64,000 nucleotides of DNA, taken from contig JBHGAV010000016.1 of the NCBI GenBank assembly GCA_041946685.1, forward strand, positions 1 to 64,000, given 5' to 3'. The notes beneath the pieces are model-generated. The model ran no database searches, had not been told where the DNA came from, and saw nothing but the letters and a program-made list of their open reading frames with translations. Shown piece after piece: positions 26,642-37,872 of the stretch (the stretch's first letter is position 1; each line of letters starts with the position of its first letter). Source of the stretch: JBHGAV01 sp041946685 (GTDB taxonomy: Bacteria > Acidobacteriota > Terriglobia > Bryobacterales > Bryobacteraceae). Made by a program: the position numbers and the translations under genes.

Positions 26642-27195
26642 TTTCCCGCACCCCCTTCCGCCCGAGACGGCAAGGAGCGGAACCCACTGGAATACCGGGC
26701 TTTGACAAAAGCATCGACCTTGCCGAAGGACTCAGCCCCCAGACTGGCTGCGAGCTCGTCAATGTGCCGCTGGGTGATCTCGTCGCGTTCCTGCTGCATC
26801 CTGGCCAGTTCCGGCGGCAGGGAGGGTAACTCTGCCCGTGAGGCCAGCTTTCCACCTGGCGTTCTCGCCCGGATCTTCTGTATCAACGCTTTGGCTTCCG
26901 CGTCTTTTTCCTGCAATTGTGCAACGCATGATGCCGCGACAGTCCTGAGAGCGCGGGCCTCATTCTCTGACAGCCCGATCTTGCTCCTGTAATATGCGCG
27001 CAATTCCGACCCGCTGCGCCCTTGCGCTTCTTCCTGCGTGGCCGCAAGGTCCAAGTGAGCTATGTTGTGGAAGAAGGCGCGGTAGACGACGGCTGCCGGC
27101 GCCTCTTGCGCGCCACCCGCCGCGTGGCAAACGGCAACCGCAATCATGGTCACCAGGAGAACCCGCCAGCATGGCGCCATTGCTTGCCAAGTCAT
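26638..27195 (-). CDS. Small secreted helical protein of unknown function
   Basis: The 185-residue product has a signal peptide (VLLVTMIAVAVCHAAGGA). A charged, probably alpha-helical mature part follows, with long Glu/Gln/Arg-rich stretches such as RTVAASCVAQLQEKDAEAK. I recognise no family. Its stop overlaps the start of the 509-residue protein gene by 4 bp, a sign that the two work as a pair, for example as subunit and cell-surface partner. It is the first gene of the three-gene segment next to ndk. Its own ATG overlaps the TGA of a short open frame that begins at the ndk stop. Confidence 0.65.
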   Translation of the reverse strand: MTWQAMAPCWRVLLVTMIAVAVCHAAGGAQEAPAAVVYRAFFHNIAHLDLAATQEEAQGRSGSELRAYYRSKIGLSENEARALRTVAASCVAQLQEKDAEAKALIQKIRARTPGGKLASRAELPSLPPELARMQQERDEITQRHIDELAASLGAESFGKVDAFVKARYSSGFRSLPSRAEGGAGK

Positions 27196-27317
27196 GGCCC
27201 CATGCTGCCACAGGATTGCGCTGCTCCCCCCCCCCCGAAGATTCTGTAGTACTCCTCCTCCGAGGGATACAATTCCGGCTTGAACGGGTATTCCGCCGGC
27301 AGGGGCGCGGGCCGTCG
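27192..27317 (-). other. Possible coding relic with a run of eleven G
   Basis: Immediately after the ndk stop, and in the same frame, the minus strand stays open for 41 codons to TGA at 27194-27192. It contains LPAEYPFKPELYPSEEEYY, which looks like real protein rather than random high-GC coding. It then passes through eleven consecutive G (27236-27226), and its TGA overlaps the next gene's ATG. No start codon is available, so it may be the 3' remnant of a gene cut at the ndk junction. Confidence 0.35.
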
Positions 27318-27734
27318 CTACAGCAGATCCGCTGAGCTGAAGAAGAAGCGTAACTCGACTTCCGCCGTGGCCGGGGCGTCGGAGCCGTGGATGGCGTTGC
27401 GCTCGATGTTGGCGGCGAACCGCTTGCGGATGGTGCCTTCGGCCGCGTTGGCCGGATTGGTCGCGCCCATCACCTCCCGGAGCTTGGCAATCGCGTCTTC
27501 GCGCTCCAGCGCGAGCACGATCACCGGGCCTTCGGTCATAAACGCCACCAGGCTTTCGTAAAACGGCTTGCCGCGGTGCACGGCGTAGAACTCCTGCGCC
27601 TGTTCCCGCCTCATGCGCAACATGCGGGCGCCGAGCAATTTGAAGCCCGCCGCCTCGATCATGGCCAGGATCTGGCCGGCGTGGCCCGCGGCCACTGCGT
27701 CTGGTTTAATGATGGAAAAAGTCCGTTCGATCAT
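27318..27734 (-). CDS. ndk: Nucleoside diphosphate kinase
   Basis: The 138-residue enzyme equilibrates nucleoside tri- and diphosphates through a phospho-histidine. It starts MIERTFSIIKPDAVAAGHAG and carries the active-site His in NAIHGSDAP near residue 115. Length is standard. The start codon overlaps the sucD stop by 4 bp, placing ndk at the end of a sucC-sucD-ndk operon; succinyl-CoA synthetase makes NTP that Ndk can redistribute. Its last 63 bp are repeated at 24118-24180, so the present 3' end may have been supplied by an integrated segment. Confidence 0.97.
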   Translation of the reverse strand: MIERTFSIIKPDAVAAGHAGQILAMIEAAGFKLLGARMLRMRREQAQEFYAVHRGKPFYESLVAFMTEGPVIVLALEREDAIAKLREVMGATNPANAAEGTIRKRFAANIERNAIHGSDAPATAEVELRFFFSSADLL

Positions 27735-28603
27735 GTCTGTAGTGCTTGCTTTACCTTCTCGCCGATCTCGGCCGGGGTCATGCAGACGGTGATGCCGGCC
27801 TCGCGCATGGCCCGCATCTTGTCCTCGGCCTTGCCCGACCCGCCGGAAATGATCGCGCCCGCGTGTCCCATGCGCCTTCCCGGAGGAGCGGTCTGGCCGG
27901 CCACGAAACCGACAACCGGCTTTTTCACGTGTTCGCGGATGTAGGCCGCAGCGGCCTCTTCCGCCGTGCCCCCGATCTCACCGATCATGACGATGGCATC
28001 CGTCTCGGGATCTTCATTGAACAGCTTCACGGCGTCGATGAAGTTGGTGCCGATGATGGGATCTCCACCGATCCCGATGCACGTGGATTGCCCGATGCCG
28101 AGCCGCGTCAGTTGATCCACCGCCTCGTAGGTCAGGGTGCCCGAGCGCGAAACGACTCCCACCCCGCCGGGCTTGTGGATGTGGCCCGGCATAATGCCGA
28201 TCTTGCACTTGCCCGGCGAAATGATGCCGGGGCAGTTGGGGCCGATCAGGCGGGTGCGGCGCGACTTTAGGAACCTCCAGGCGTTCACCATGTCGAGCGC
28301 GGGAATCCCTTCCGTGATGCAAACAACGACTTCGAGTCCCGCGTCGGCGGCCTCCATGATGGTGTCGGCGGCGAATGCCGGAGGCACGAAGATGGCCGAA
28401 GCGTTGGCGCCGGTAGCTTTCACGGCGTCGTAGACCGTGTTGAAGACGGGCAGGTCCAGGTGGGTCATCCCGCCCTTGCCGGGGACCACGCCGCCCACGA
28501 TCTTGGTGCCGTAGGCGATGCACTGCTGGGCGTGGAAGGTGGCCTCGCGGCCCGTAAGACCCTGGATCAGGACACGCGTGTTTTCGTTCACCAGAATGCT
28601 CAT
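27731..28603 (-). CDS. sucD: Succinyl-CoA synthetase alpha subunit
   Basis: The 290-residue subunit binds CoA and carries the phosphorylated histidine, visible in RRMGHAGAIISGG near residue 245. The N-terminal CoA-binding domain has VLIQGLTGREATFHAQQ and GVVPGKGG. With SucB/SucC partners it converts succinyl-CoA, NDP and phosphate to succinate, CoA and NTP in the TCA cycle. It overlaps sucC and ndk by 4 bp on each side, so the three genes are translationally coupled. Confidence 0.98.
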   Translation of the reverse strand: MSILVNENTRVLIQGLTGREATFHAQQCIAYGTKIVGGVVPGKGGMTHLDLPVFNTVYDAVKATGANASAIFVPPAFAADTIMEAADAGLEVVVCITEGIPALDMVNAWRFLKSRRTRLIGPNCPGIISPGKCKIGIMPGHIHKPGGVGVVSRSGTLTYEAVDQLTRLGIGQSTCIGIGGDPIIGTNFIDAVKLFNEDPETDAIVMIGEIGGTAEEAAAAYIREHVKKPVVGFVAGQTAPPGRRMGHAGAIISGGSGKAEDKMRAMREAGITVCMTPAEIGEKVKQALQT

Positions 28604-29757
28604 CGCGCCAGCCCCACGACTTTCTCGGCGGCGTCCCGCATGCCGTCGGCCACGGTGAAGTTCAGTCCGGATTCGGCCAGGATTCTGCGGCCCTCTTCCA
28701 CGTTGGTCCCCTCCATGCGCACCACGATGGGAACCTGCACGTTCAACTGCTGCGCCGCGGCGACCACGCCCGTGGCCAGCACATCGCAGCGCAGGATGCC
28801 TCCAAAAATGTTGATGAGCACGGCCTTCACGTTCTTGTCGGAAAGCAGGATGCGAAAGGCGTTCTGAATCTGCTCGGCGCTGGCGCCCCCGCCCACATCG
28901 AGGAAATTGGCTGGACTGCCACCGGCGTACTTGATGATGTCCATGGTTGCCATGGCCAGCCCCGCGCCATTGACCATGCAGCCGACCGTGCCGTCGAGCT
29001 TGATGTAGTTCAACCCGAAACGCGAGGCGTCGACTTCAAGGGGATCCTCTTCGTTCAGGTCGCGAAACTCCAGAAGATCCTTGTGCCGGTAAAGGGCGTT
29101 GTCGTCCAGGTTGATCTTTGCATCCAGGGCGTAGACCTTGCCGTCTTTGGTAAGGATGAACGGGTTGATTTCGGCCAGGGAGGCGTCCACTCCCTCGTAA
29201 GCCTTCGCCAGCGCCATCATCGCGGATGCCGCCGCCGGGGCGCTGGCGGGTGGAATGCCGATGCGATAGGCCAGCTTGCGGGCCTGATACGGAGCCAGGC
29301 CCGCCCCCGGCTCGATCGGTTCCTTGATGATCTTCTCCGGGCTCTTGGCGGCGACTTCCTCGATGTCGACTCCGCCGGCAGCCGAAGCCATGAAGACAGT
29401 CTTACCCTGGGCGCGGTCAAGGACGATGCCGAGGTACAACTCCCGCTCAATGGGCAGCGTTTCCTCGATGAGGACGCGCTGAACGATCCGCCCCTCCGGA
29501 CCGGTCTGGTGGGTGACCAGCGTCATGCCGAGCATCTTCTTGGCGATGTCGGCTGCTTCCGCCGTGTTCCTGGCGACTTTGACGCCGCCGCCCTTGCCCC
29601 TGCCGCCGGCGTGGATCTGCGCCTTCACGACCACGCTCCCGCCGATCCTCTTGGCGGCAGCGTCAGCTTCCTCGGGTGAGTAAGCCACCTCGCCCCGAGG
29701 TACGGGGACGCCGTAGCGCGCCAAAATCCCTTTGGCTTGATACTCGTGGATTTTCAT
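28600..29757 (-). CDS. sucC: Succinyl-CoA synthetase beta subunit
   Basis: The 385-residue subunit has the ATP-grasp domain (MKIHEYQAKGILARYGVPVP, then VVKAQIHAGGRGKGGGVKVA) and the succinate-binding C-terminal domain with GTVGCMVNGAGLAMATMD. Length is standard. It is the first gene of the sucC-sucD-ndk operon and divergent from trpD, with only 51 bp between them, so any promoters for the two directions overlap. Confidence 0.98.
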   Translation of the reverse strand: MKIHEYQAKGILARYGVPVPRGEVAYSPEEADAAAKRIGGSVVVKAQIHAGGRGKGGGVKVARNTAEAADIAKKMLGMTLVTHQTGPEGRIVQRVLIEETLPIERELYLGIVLDRAQGKTVFMASAAGGVDIEEVAAKSPEKIIKEPIEPGAGLAPYQARKLAYRIGIPPASAPAAASAMMALAKAYEGVDASLAEINPFILTKDGKVYALDAKINLDDNALYRHKDLLEFRDLNEEDPLEVDASRFGLNYIKLDGTVGCMVNGAGLAMATMDIIKYAGGSPANFLDVGGGASAEQIQNAFRILLSDKNVKAVLINIFGGILRCDVLATGVVAAAQQLNVQVPIVVRMEGTNVEEGRRILAESGLNFTVADGMRDAAEKVVGLAR

Positions 29758-29808
29758 AGGATTATGCCTATGTTAGGATCTGAGAAAAGCTGAAACAGCC
29801 ACTATAGC

Positions 29809-30843
29809 ATGACGCTCCTTCCCTTCCTCGAAGCTGTAATCGAAAGACGCAACCTTGATGCAAGCCAGGCCCGGGAGGCGATGCTGTGCATCCTCGAAGG
29901 GGCGGCCTCGGCCGCGCAGATCGCGTCATTCCTGGTCGCGCTGCGTATGAAGGGGGAGACGGTTGAGGAAGTCACCGGCTTCGCGCGGGCCATGCGGGAG
30001 AAGGCTCAACGCGTCGATCCAGGCAATGGGGGCGAACCACTGGTGGACACCTGCGGCACAGGGGGGGATGGCGCTGGAACGTTCAACATCTCCACGATCG
30101 CCGCCTTCGTGGTGGCGGGCGCGGGCGTGCGCGTGGCCAAGCACGGAAACCGTTCCATTTCCAGCCGCTGTGGGAGCGCAGACCTCATGGAGGCGCTCGG
30201 CGCCCGGGTGGCGCTTTCGCCGGACGAAATGGGCCGGTCGATTCGTGAAGTGGGGATCGGTTTCCTGTTCGCCCCTGCCATCCACACGGCGACTAAGCAC
30301 GCGCAGCCTGCCCGCCTGGAGCTGAAGACGCGGACCGTGTTCAATCTCCTGGGCCCGCTGACCAATCCCGCCGGTGCGAGCGCGCAGTTGGTGGGTGCGC
30401 CGAGCCCGGAGGCGGCGGCTCTGATGGCGGAGACCCTGGCCGCGCTGGGCCTCGGAGCGGGCTTCGTGGTTCACGGTTCGGACGGCCTGGATGAGATCAC
30501 GACCACGGGTGTGACACTGGCCTTCGAGATCAGGAACGGAGCGGTCACGCGCCAGAATCTGACTCCGGAGGAGTTCGGTGTGCGGCGATGTACGATCGAG
30601 GACCTCCGCGGAGGAGACAGGGAAGCCAATCTCGGAATCGCCCTGTCCGTGCTTGGCGGCGCCAAGGGCCCGAAGCGTGATATCGTGCTGGTGAATGCCG
30701 CGGCCGCACTGGTGGCGGCCGGTCAAGCCCGCAGTTTCGCCGAAGGGATGGTTGTGGCTGCCGCGTCGATCGACTCGGGCGCGGCGTTGGGGAAAGCGTA
30801 TCAGCTTGCGAGATTCACGCAACAGGCCAGACAGCCTACCTGA
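29809..30843 (+). CDS. trpD: Anthranilate phosphoribosyltransferase
   Basis: The 344-residue enzyme joins anthranilate and PRPP in the second step of tryptophan synthesis. The PRPP-binding loop DTCGTGGDGAGTFNIST is near residue 75. The KHGNRSISSRCGSADLMEALG region near residue 110 and NLLGPLTNPAG near 180 are also typical. No other trp genes are nearby, so the pathway is split in this genome. No leader peptide or terminator is visible in the 51-bp upstream gap. Its 3' end overlaps the convergent methyltransferase-family gene by 8 bp. Confidence 0.97.
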   Translation: MTLLPFLEAVIERRNLDASQAREAMLCILEGAASAAQIASFLVALRMKGETVEEVTGFARAMREKAQRVDPGNGGEPLVDTCGTGGDGAGTFNISTIAAFVVAGAGVRVAKHGNRSISSRCGSADLMEALGARVALSPDEMGRSIREVGIGFLFAPAIHTATKHAQPARLELKTRTVFNLLGPLTNPAGASAQLVGAPSPEAAALMAETLAALGLGAGFVVHGSDGLDEITTTGVTLAFEIRNGAVTRQNLTPEEFGVRRCTIEDLRGGDREANLGIALSVLGGAKGPKRDIVLVNAAAALVAAGQARSFAEGMVVAAASIDSGAALGKAYQLARFTQQARQPT

Positions 30844-31390
30844 GCGCCTTCCAGAAGAGCGCCGCCGCGCCGGCAAGGAAGCCGGCCAGGGCCTGGTACT
30901 CCCGGTTGTGCCGGTAGAGGCGCCAGTCGAATCTCTCCACCCCAGGCAAACGGCGGCCGCGGGGCAGGAGCATTGGCACCCGCGCGGCATACTCGTCAAA
31001 ATCCGCGAATAGCTGGCGAAGGTACTGCTCTTCCAGTTCGATCGCCGGCAGGTAAACGAGCAGAAAAAACACCCCGAAAAGGACGGCCAGCGAGACCCGC
31101 TGCGACGCAACCACCAGACCGGCTGCCGTGAGCAGTGTCCCCACGTACAGAGGATTTCTGATCCAGGCGTAAGGCCCGCTCGTCGTGAGCCGTTGGTTCT
31201 TCGCCAGGTGTCCCGCCGCCCAACCCCGCAGCCAAAGGCCCAGCACCGACACCGGGAGGCCGTAAGCAAGCGACGACGCCGTGGGCCGGGAGAGCCACAG
31301 GAAGGCCGCCACCAGCAGGAAGCCGCCCGGCACGCGCAGCCGGGCGACCAGATCGGCGTAGGGCTTCGGAAACCAGTGGCGGCGGGTCAT
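30836..31390 (-). CDS. Isoprenylcysteine carboxyl methyltransferase-family membrane protein
   Basis: The 184-residue protein has several hydrophobic segments and the ICMT/PEMT motif TSGPYAWIRNPLYVG near residue 70, followed by a conserved ELEEQYLRQLFADFDEYAARV. Bacterial members methylate small or lipid substrates at the membrane with SAM, and most substrates are unknown. The gene overlaps waaC by 4 bp and is the last gene of the heptose operon, which suggests a lipid or envelope substrate. That link is inferred from position only. Confidence 0.85.
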   Translation of the reverse strand: MTRRHWFPKPYADLVARLRVPGGFLLVAAFLWLSRPTASSLAYGLPVSVLGLWLRGWAAGHLAKNQRLTTSGPYAWIRNPLYVGTLLTAAGLVVASQRVSLAVLFGVFFLLVYLPAIELEEQYLRQLFADFDEYAARVPMLLPRGRRLPGVERFDWRLYRHNREYQALAGFLAGAAALFWKALR

Positions 31391-32394
31391 GCGGTGGAGT
31401 TGGCGCGCCGGCCCCGGCCGGCGATCATGCTCTGTAGGATCTCGAACACCTGTTCGGGCGGAATTGCACGCATGGCGGGGTCGATTTCCAGGCTTCGCTT
31501 GTAACTGGTGACTGCGTGGTCCTCGCGCAAGACCACAAACGATTCTCCGTACGGGCCGTTCCGGGCCGGATCGGTGGGCCCGTAGATAGCCACTCCCGGC
31601 TTGCCGAGGGCGGCGGCCAGGTGCGTCGGCCCGCTGTCGATTCCCACCACCGCGCGCGCCCGGCGCGTGGCGTGGATGAGCCCCGGGACGCCGGACACGT
31701 GGGCCACAGCATCCGCGACGCCGGCAAGCAAGTCCGCCGCCTGCGGGGGTCCGTTCAGAACCAGCGGTACACCCAACCTCGATCGCAAGAGCCTAGCTAC
31801 GAACGAGTAGTGCTCGAGCGGCCACTGCTTCCCGGGCCAGCCCGCCAGGGGGCTGGCGAGCACGAAGTCGCCTTCCGGCAACTTTCCTTCCGGAGCACCC
31901 TCGGGCAGCGGGAAGGCGGAGAGGATTGCGGACGCCCCCGCCGCAGCGGCCAGTTCCAGGTTGCGGTCCACCACGTGCGCCGACTGCGCCCGGACCCGGT
32001 TGGAGTAGAACAGCGCAGCCAGGCGCTCCCTCACCTGAGACTGATGGAACCCGTAAATGCGCTCCGGTCGGGCTGCCGAGGCGACCAGGGCGGACTTAAG
32101 CAGCCCTTGGAAGTCCACGGCGAACTGGTACCGGCGTGAGCGAAGCTGCCGCCAAGCGCTCTTGAGCCCCGAGAGAGCCCGGCGGTCAAAAGGAATGATC
32201 TCGTCAACAAAGGGATTGCCTTCCAGAAGACCCGCCCACTTGGGATCGATCACCCAGCAGACACAAGAGCCCGGCAGACTGTGCTTCAGGGTGGCGACGG
32301 CGGGCAGCGCGTGAATCACGTCGCCCATGGAACCCATCCGGACGACGAGTACGCCCGGTGCGCCGCTAGACTGCGTTCTGCCTGCTCTGTACAT
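31387..32394 (-). CDS. waaC: LPS heptosyltransferase I-like protein
   Basis: The 335-residue GT9 enzyme starts with VLVVRMGSMGDVIHALPAV and has the C-terminal donor site ARAVVGIDSGPTHLAAALGKPGVAIYG. These features fit WaaC/RfaC, which adds the first L-glycero-D-manno-heptose to Kdo-lipid A using ADP-heptose. Together with the neighbouring waaF-like and rfaE2-like genes it indicates a heptose-containing LPS inner core. Its ATG lies 29 bp inside the preceding gene; a later start near VLVVRMG is possible. Confidence 0.9.
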   Translation of the reverse strand: MYRAGRTQSSGAPGVLVVRMGSMGDVIHALPAVATLKHSLPGSCVCWVIDPKWAGLLEGNPFVDEIIPFDRRALSGLKSAWRQLRSRRYQFAVDFQGLLKSALVASAARPERIYGFHQSQVRERLAALFYSNRVRAQSAHVVDRNLELAAAAGASAILSAFPLPEGAPEGKLPEGDFVLASPLAGWPGKQWPLEHYSFVARLLRSRLGVPLVLNGPPQAADLLAGVADAVAHVSGVPGLIHATRRARAVVGIDSGPTHLAAALGKPGVAIYGPTDPARNGPYGESFVVLREDHAVTSYKRSLEIDPAMRAIPPEQVFEILQSMIAGRGRRANSTA

Positions 32395-32758
32395 GCTGGA
32401 TCAGATCCTGGGCAATTCTCCGGTCATCAGCTTCGGCGTTTACAGCTTCCGCCGGAGCAAGCCCGGCGAGCAGCTCCTCGACGGGCGTGTCCCCCGGAAG
32501 CACCACGTAATCCACGGAGGCTAGCGCAGCCACCAGCTCTGCGCGCGCCCTGGCAGCCAGAATGGGCCGCCCGGGATCGGTCAGGAGCACCATCATGGCC
32601 GCGGCACCGTCCGAGAGGCCCGAGATCCTCCGGGCGTGGGCCGCGAGCACGGGATCAAAGTGGCCGACGACCACCTTCAGCCGCCCGGCTTCAGACCGCA
32701 GCCGCCGCGCCACCTCCAGCGCGCCGGCAGGGTCCAGGATTTTGGTTCGTGTATCCAA
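32366..32758 (-). CDS. Degenerate nucleotidyltransferase-fold protein, RfaE2-like
   Basis: The 130-residue protein aligns by eye with the heptose-phosphate adenylyltransferase encoded at 33880-34368. VVVGHFDPVLAAHARRISGL corresponds to VVFTNGCYDILHPGHIRLLE, and ALASVDYVVLPGDTPVEELL corresponds to ALEAVDAVTLFDEETPRELI. The HxGH nucleotide-binding motif is lost: LAAH replaces HPGH, so the first His is Leu and Gly is Ala. Catalysis is therefore doubtful, and a structural or regulatory role is possible. It starts at TTG 32758, 19 bp after the waaF-like gene, and overlaps waaC by 29 bp. Confidence 0.65.
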   Translation of the reverse strand: MDTRTKILDPAGALEVARRLRSEAGRLKVVVGHFDPVLAAHARRISGLSDGAAAMMVLLTDPGRPILAARARAELVAALASVDYVVLPGDTPVEELLAGLAPAEAVNAEADDRRIAQDLIQHVQSRQNAV

Positions 32759-32777
32759 GCGGCCGCCCCGTAACCCT

Positions 32778-33827
32778 CTATTTCAGCAGTTCCAGTGCCT
32801 CTGCCGCCACGCGCTCGGCCGGGACGCGAGTCATGCAGCGGTGATCGATCGGACACTCGCGCAGCAGGCATGGGCTGCAATCGACCGGCTCGCGCACCAC
32901 GCGCGCCCGCGAGGAAACCGGGCCGGTGCCCACGTCATCGGTCGAGCCGAATACAGCGACCGTCGGCACATCCAGGGCCGCAGCCACGTGCATCGCGCCG
33001 GAGTCGTTGGTGAGAAACAGGCGGCAGGCGGCGGCGAGGTCGATGTATTCCCGCAGCGTTGTTTCCCCCGCGAAATTCCTGGCCGCGCAACCCCGCGCCC
33101 GCAGGCCTTCCATCACCAGTTCGGCCACCGGCCGCTCATCCTTCGATCCGAAAACAGCTACACTGCCATCCACGGCAGCGGCCACCAGCGCCGCCGCCTC
33201 GGCGAACCGCTCCGGAAGCCATCGCTTCGCGCCGCCGTACGCTGCGCCGGGGCTGACCCCGATCACCGGGCCCGAGAGGCCAGCTTCCGCGCAGCGCTGT
33301 TCTCCTGCCACACGCGCTTCCCCCGCAGCGTCGAGCCGTATTTCGTTGATCTCCGGCAGCGCTTCGATAATCCCGGCGCGGCGCAGAAGCTCCAGGTAGT
33401 AGTAGCGCTCGTGACGAGGGGTTTCGCCTGGGGCGGGCGGGCGCACACGGTCAGTGAGCAGTAAGCCGCGCCCATCGCGATCGTAGCCGATCCGCCTGGG
33501 GATGCCGGCCAACCTGCAGATGAGCGCCGAGTCGAAAGAATTGGTGAGCAGGATCGCGCAGTCGAAGCGCCCCGCGCGCAGTCTGCGAGCGGCGCGCCAC
33601 TTTCCCTTCCAGTCCGAGGCGCCGCGCCGCGCGTTGTAGAGGATGATCTCGCTCGGGAACTTCTCGCGAGCGTAGAGGTCCGCCACCCAGGGCATCGCCT
33701 GGACTGCGATGTGGACCCCAGGGAATTGCTCGCTGATGGAGCGCAGCGCGGGCAACGACATCACCGCGTCGCCGAGCCAGTTGGTGGCGCGGACAACGAT
33801 CCTCGAGAATTCGATCGACGCGGGCAA
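32778..33827 (-). CDS. waaF: LPS heptosyltransferase II-like protein
   Basis: The 349-residue GT9 enzyme begins IVVRATNWLGDAVMSLPALR, the typical WaaF N-terminus, and carries GVSPGAAYGGAKRWLPERFA and FLTNDSGAMHVAAALDVPTV. A C-terminal cysteine cluster (CSPCLLRECPIDHRCM) is also usual for WaaF. It would add the second heptose of the LPS inner core. It is the first gene of a minus-strand operon with the degenerate nucleotidyltransferase, waaC and the ICMT-like gene. It is divergent from rfaE2 across 52 bp. Confidence 0.94.
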   Translation of the reverse strand: MPASIEFSRIVVRATNWLGDAVMSLPALRSISEQFPGVHIAVQAMPWVADLYAREKFPSEIILYNARRGASDWKGKWRAARRLRAGRFDCAILLTNSFDSALICRLAGIPRRIGYDRDGRGLLLTDRVRPPAPGETPRHERYYYLELLRRAGIIEALPEINEIRLDAAGEARVAGEQRCAEAGLSGPVIGVSPGAAYGGAKRWLPERFAEAAALVAAAVDGSVAVFGSKDERPVAELVMEGLRARGCAARNFAGETTLREYIDLAAACRLFLTNDSGAMHVAAALDVPTVAVFGSTDDVGTGPVSSRARVVREPVDCSPCLLRECPIDHRCMTRVPAERVAAEALELLK

Positions 33828-33879
33828 ACCTCCATCCTACAGCGGGCGGCAGGCTGAAGGCTAAAATGGAGGTGGAATC

Positions 33880-34364
33880 GTGGGCGACTTCTACACACGG
33901 GAACAGCTTGTGGCGGCGCGGGCGGGCTGGAAGCGCGCCGGCAAGAGAGTGGTTTTCACCAACGGCTGCTATGACATCCTTCATCCTGGCCACATACGCC
34001 TGCTGGAGAAGGCGCGGTCGCTCGGCGATGTTCTCATCCTCGCGCTGAACACCGACGCCAGCGTCCGGCGACTGAAGGGCCCTTCCCGCCCCCTCATCCC
34101 GGAGGAGGATCGCGTCACGATGGCCATGGCGCTGGAGGCGGTGGACGCCGTGACGCTCTTCGACGAAGAAACCCCGCGCGAATTGATCGCCGTTGTGCTT
34201 CCCGACATTTTGATCAAGGGCGCCGACTGGGCCCACTTCATCGCCGGCCGCGAAGAGGTGGAGGCGGCCGGCGGTAAGGTGCTGGCGCTGCCTTTGGAGC
34301 CCGGCTATTCCACGACCGGTATCGTGGAAGAGATCCTCACACGGCAACGAGACACGGACCGGCC

Positions 34365-34368
<4 letters not shown>
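33880..34368 (+). CDS. rfaE2: D-glycero-beta-D-manno-heptose 1-phosphate adenylyltransferase
   Basis: The 162-residue enzyme makes ADP-heptose for LPS. It has the intact nucleotidyltransferase motif TNGCYDILHPGHIRLLEKAR (HPGH) near residue 30, and YSTTGIVEEI at the C-terminus. In many proteobacteria it is fused to the heptose kinase as HldE; here it stands alone, so the kinase (HldA-like) must be elsewhere. The start is GTG 33880 with GGAGG 6 nt upstream. Its stop overlaps the mfd start in TTGA. Confidence 0.95.
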
Positions 34369-37832
<3,464 letters not shown>

Positions 37833-37872
37833 CTCGGCTGCATCCCGGGCGCGGCTGTCCGATAATGGGAGC

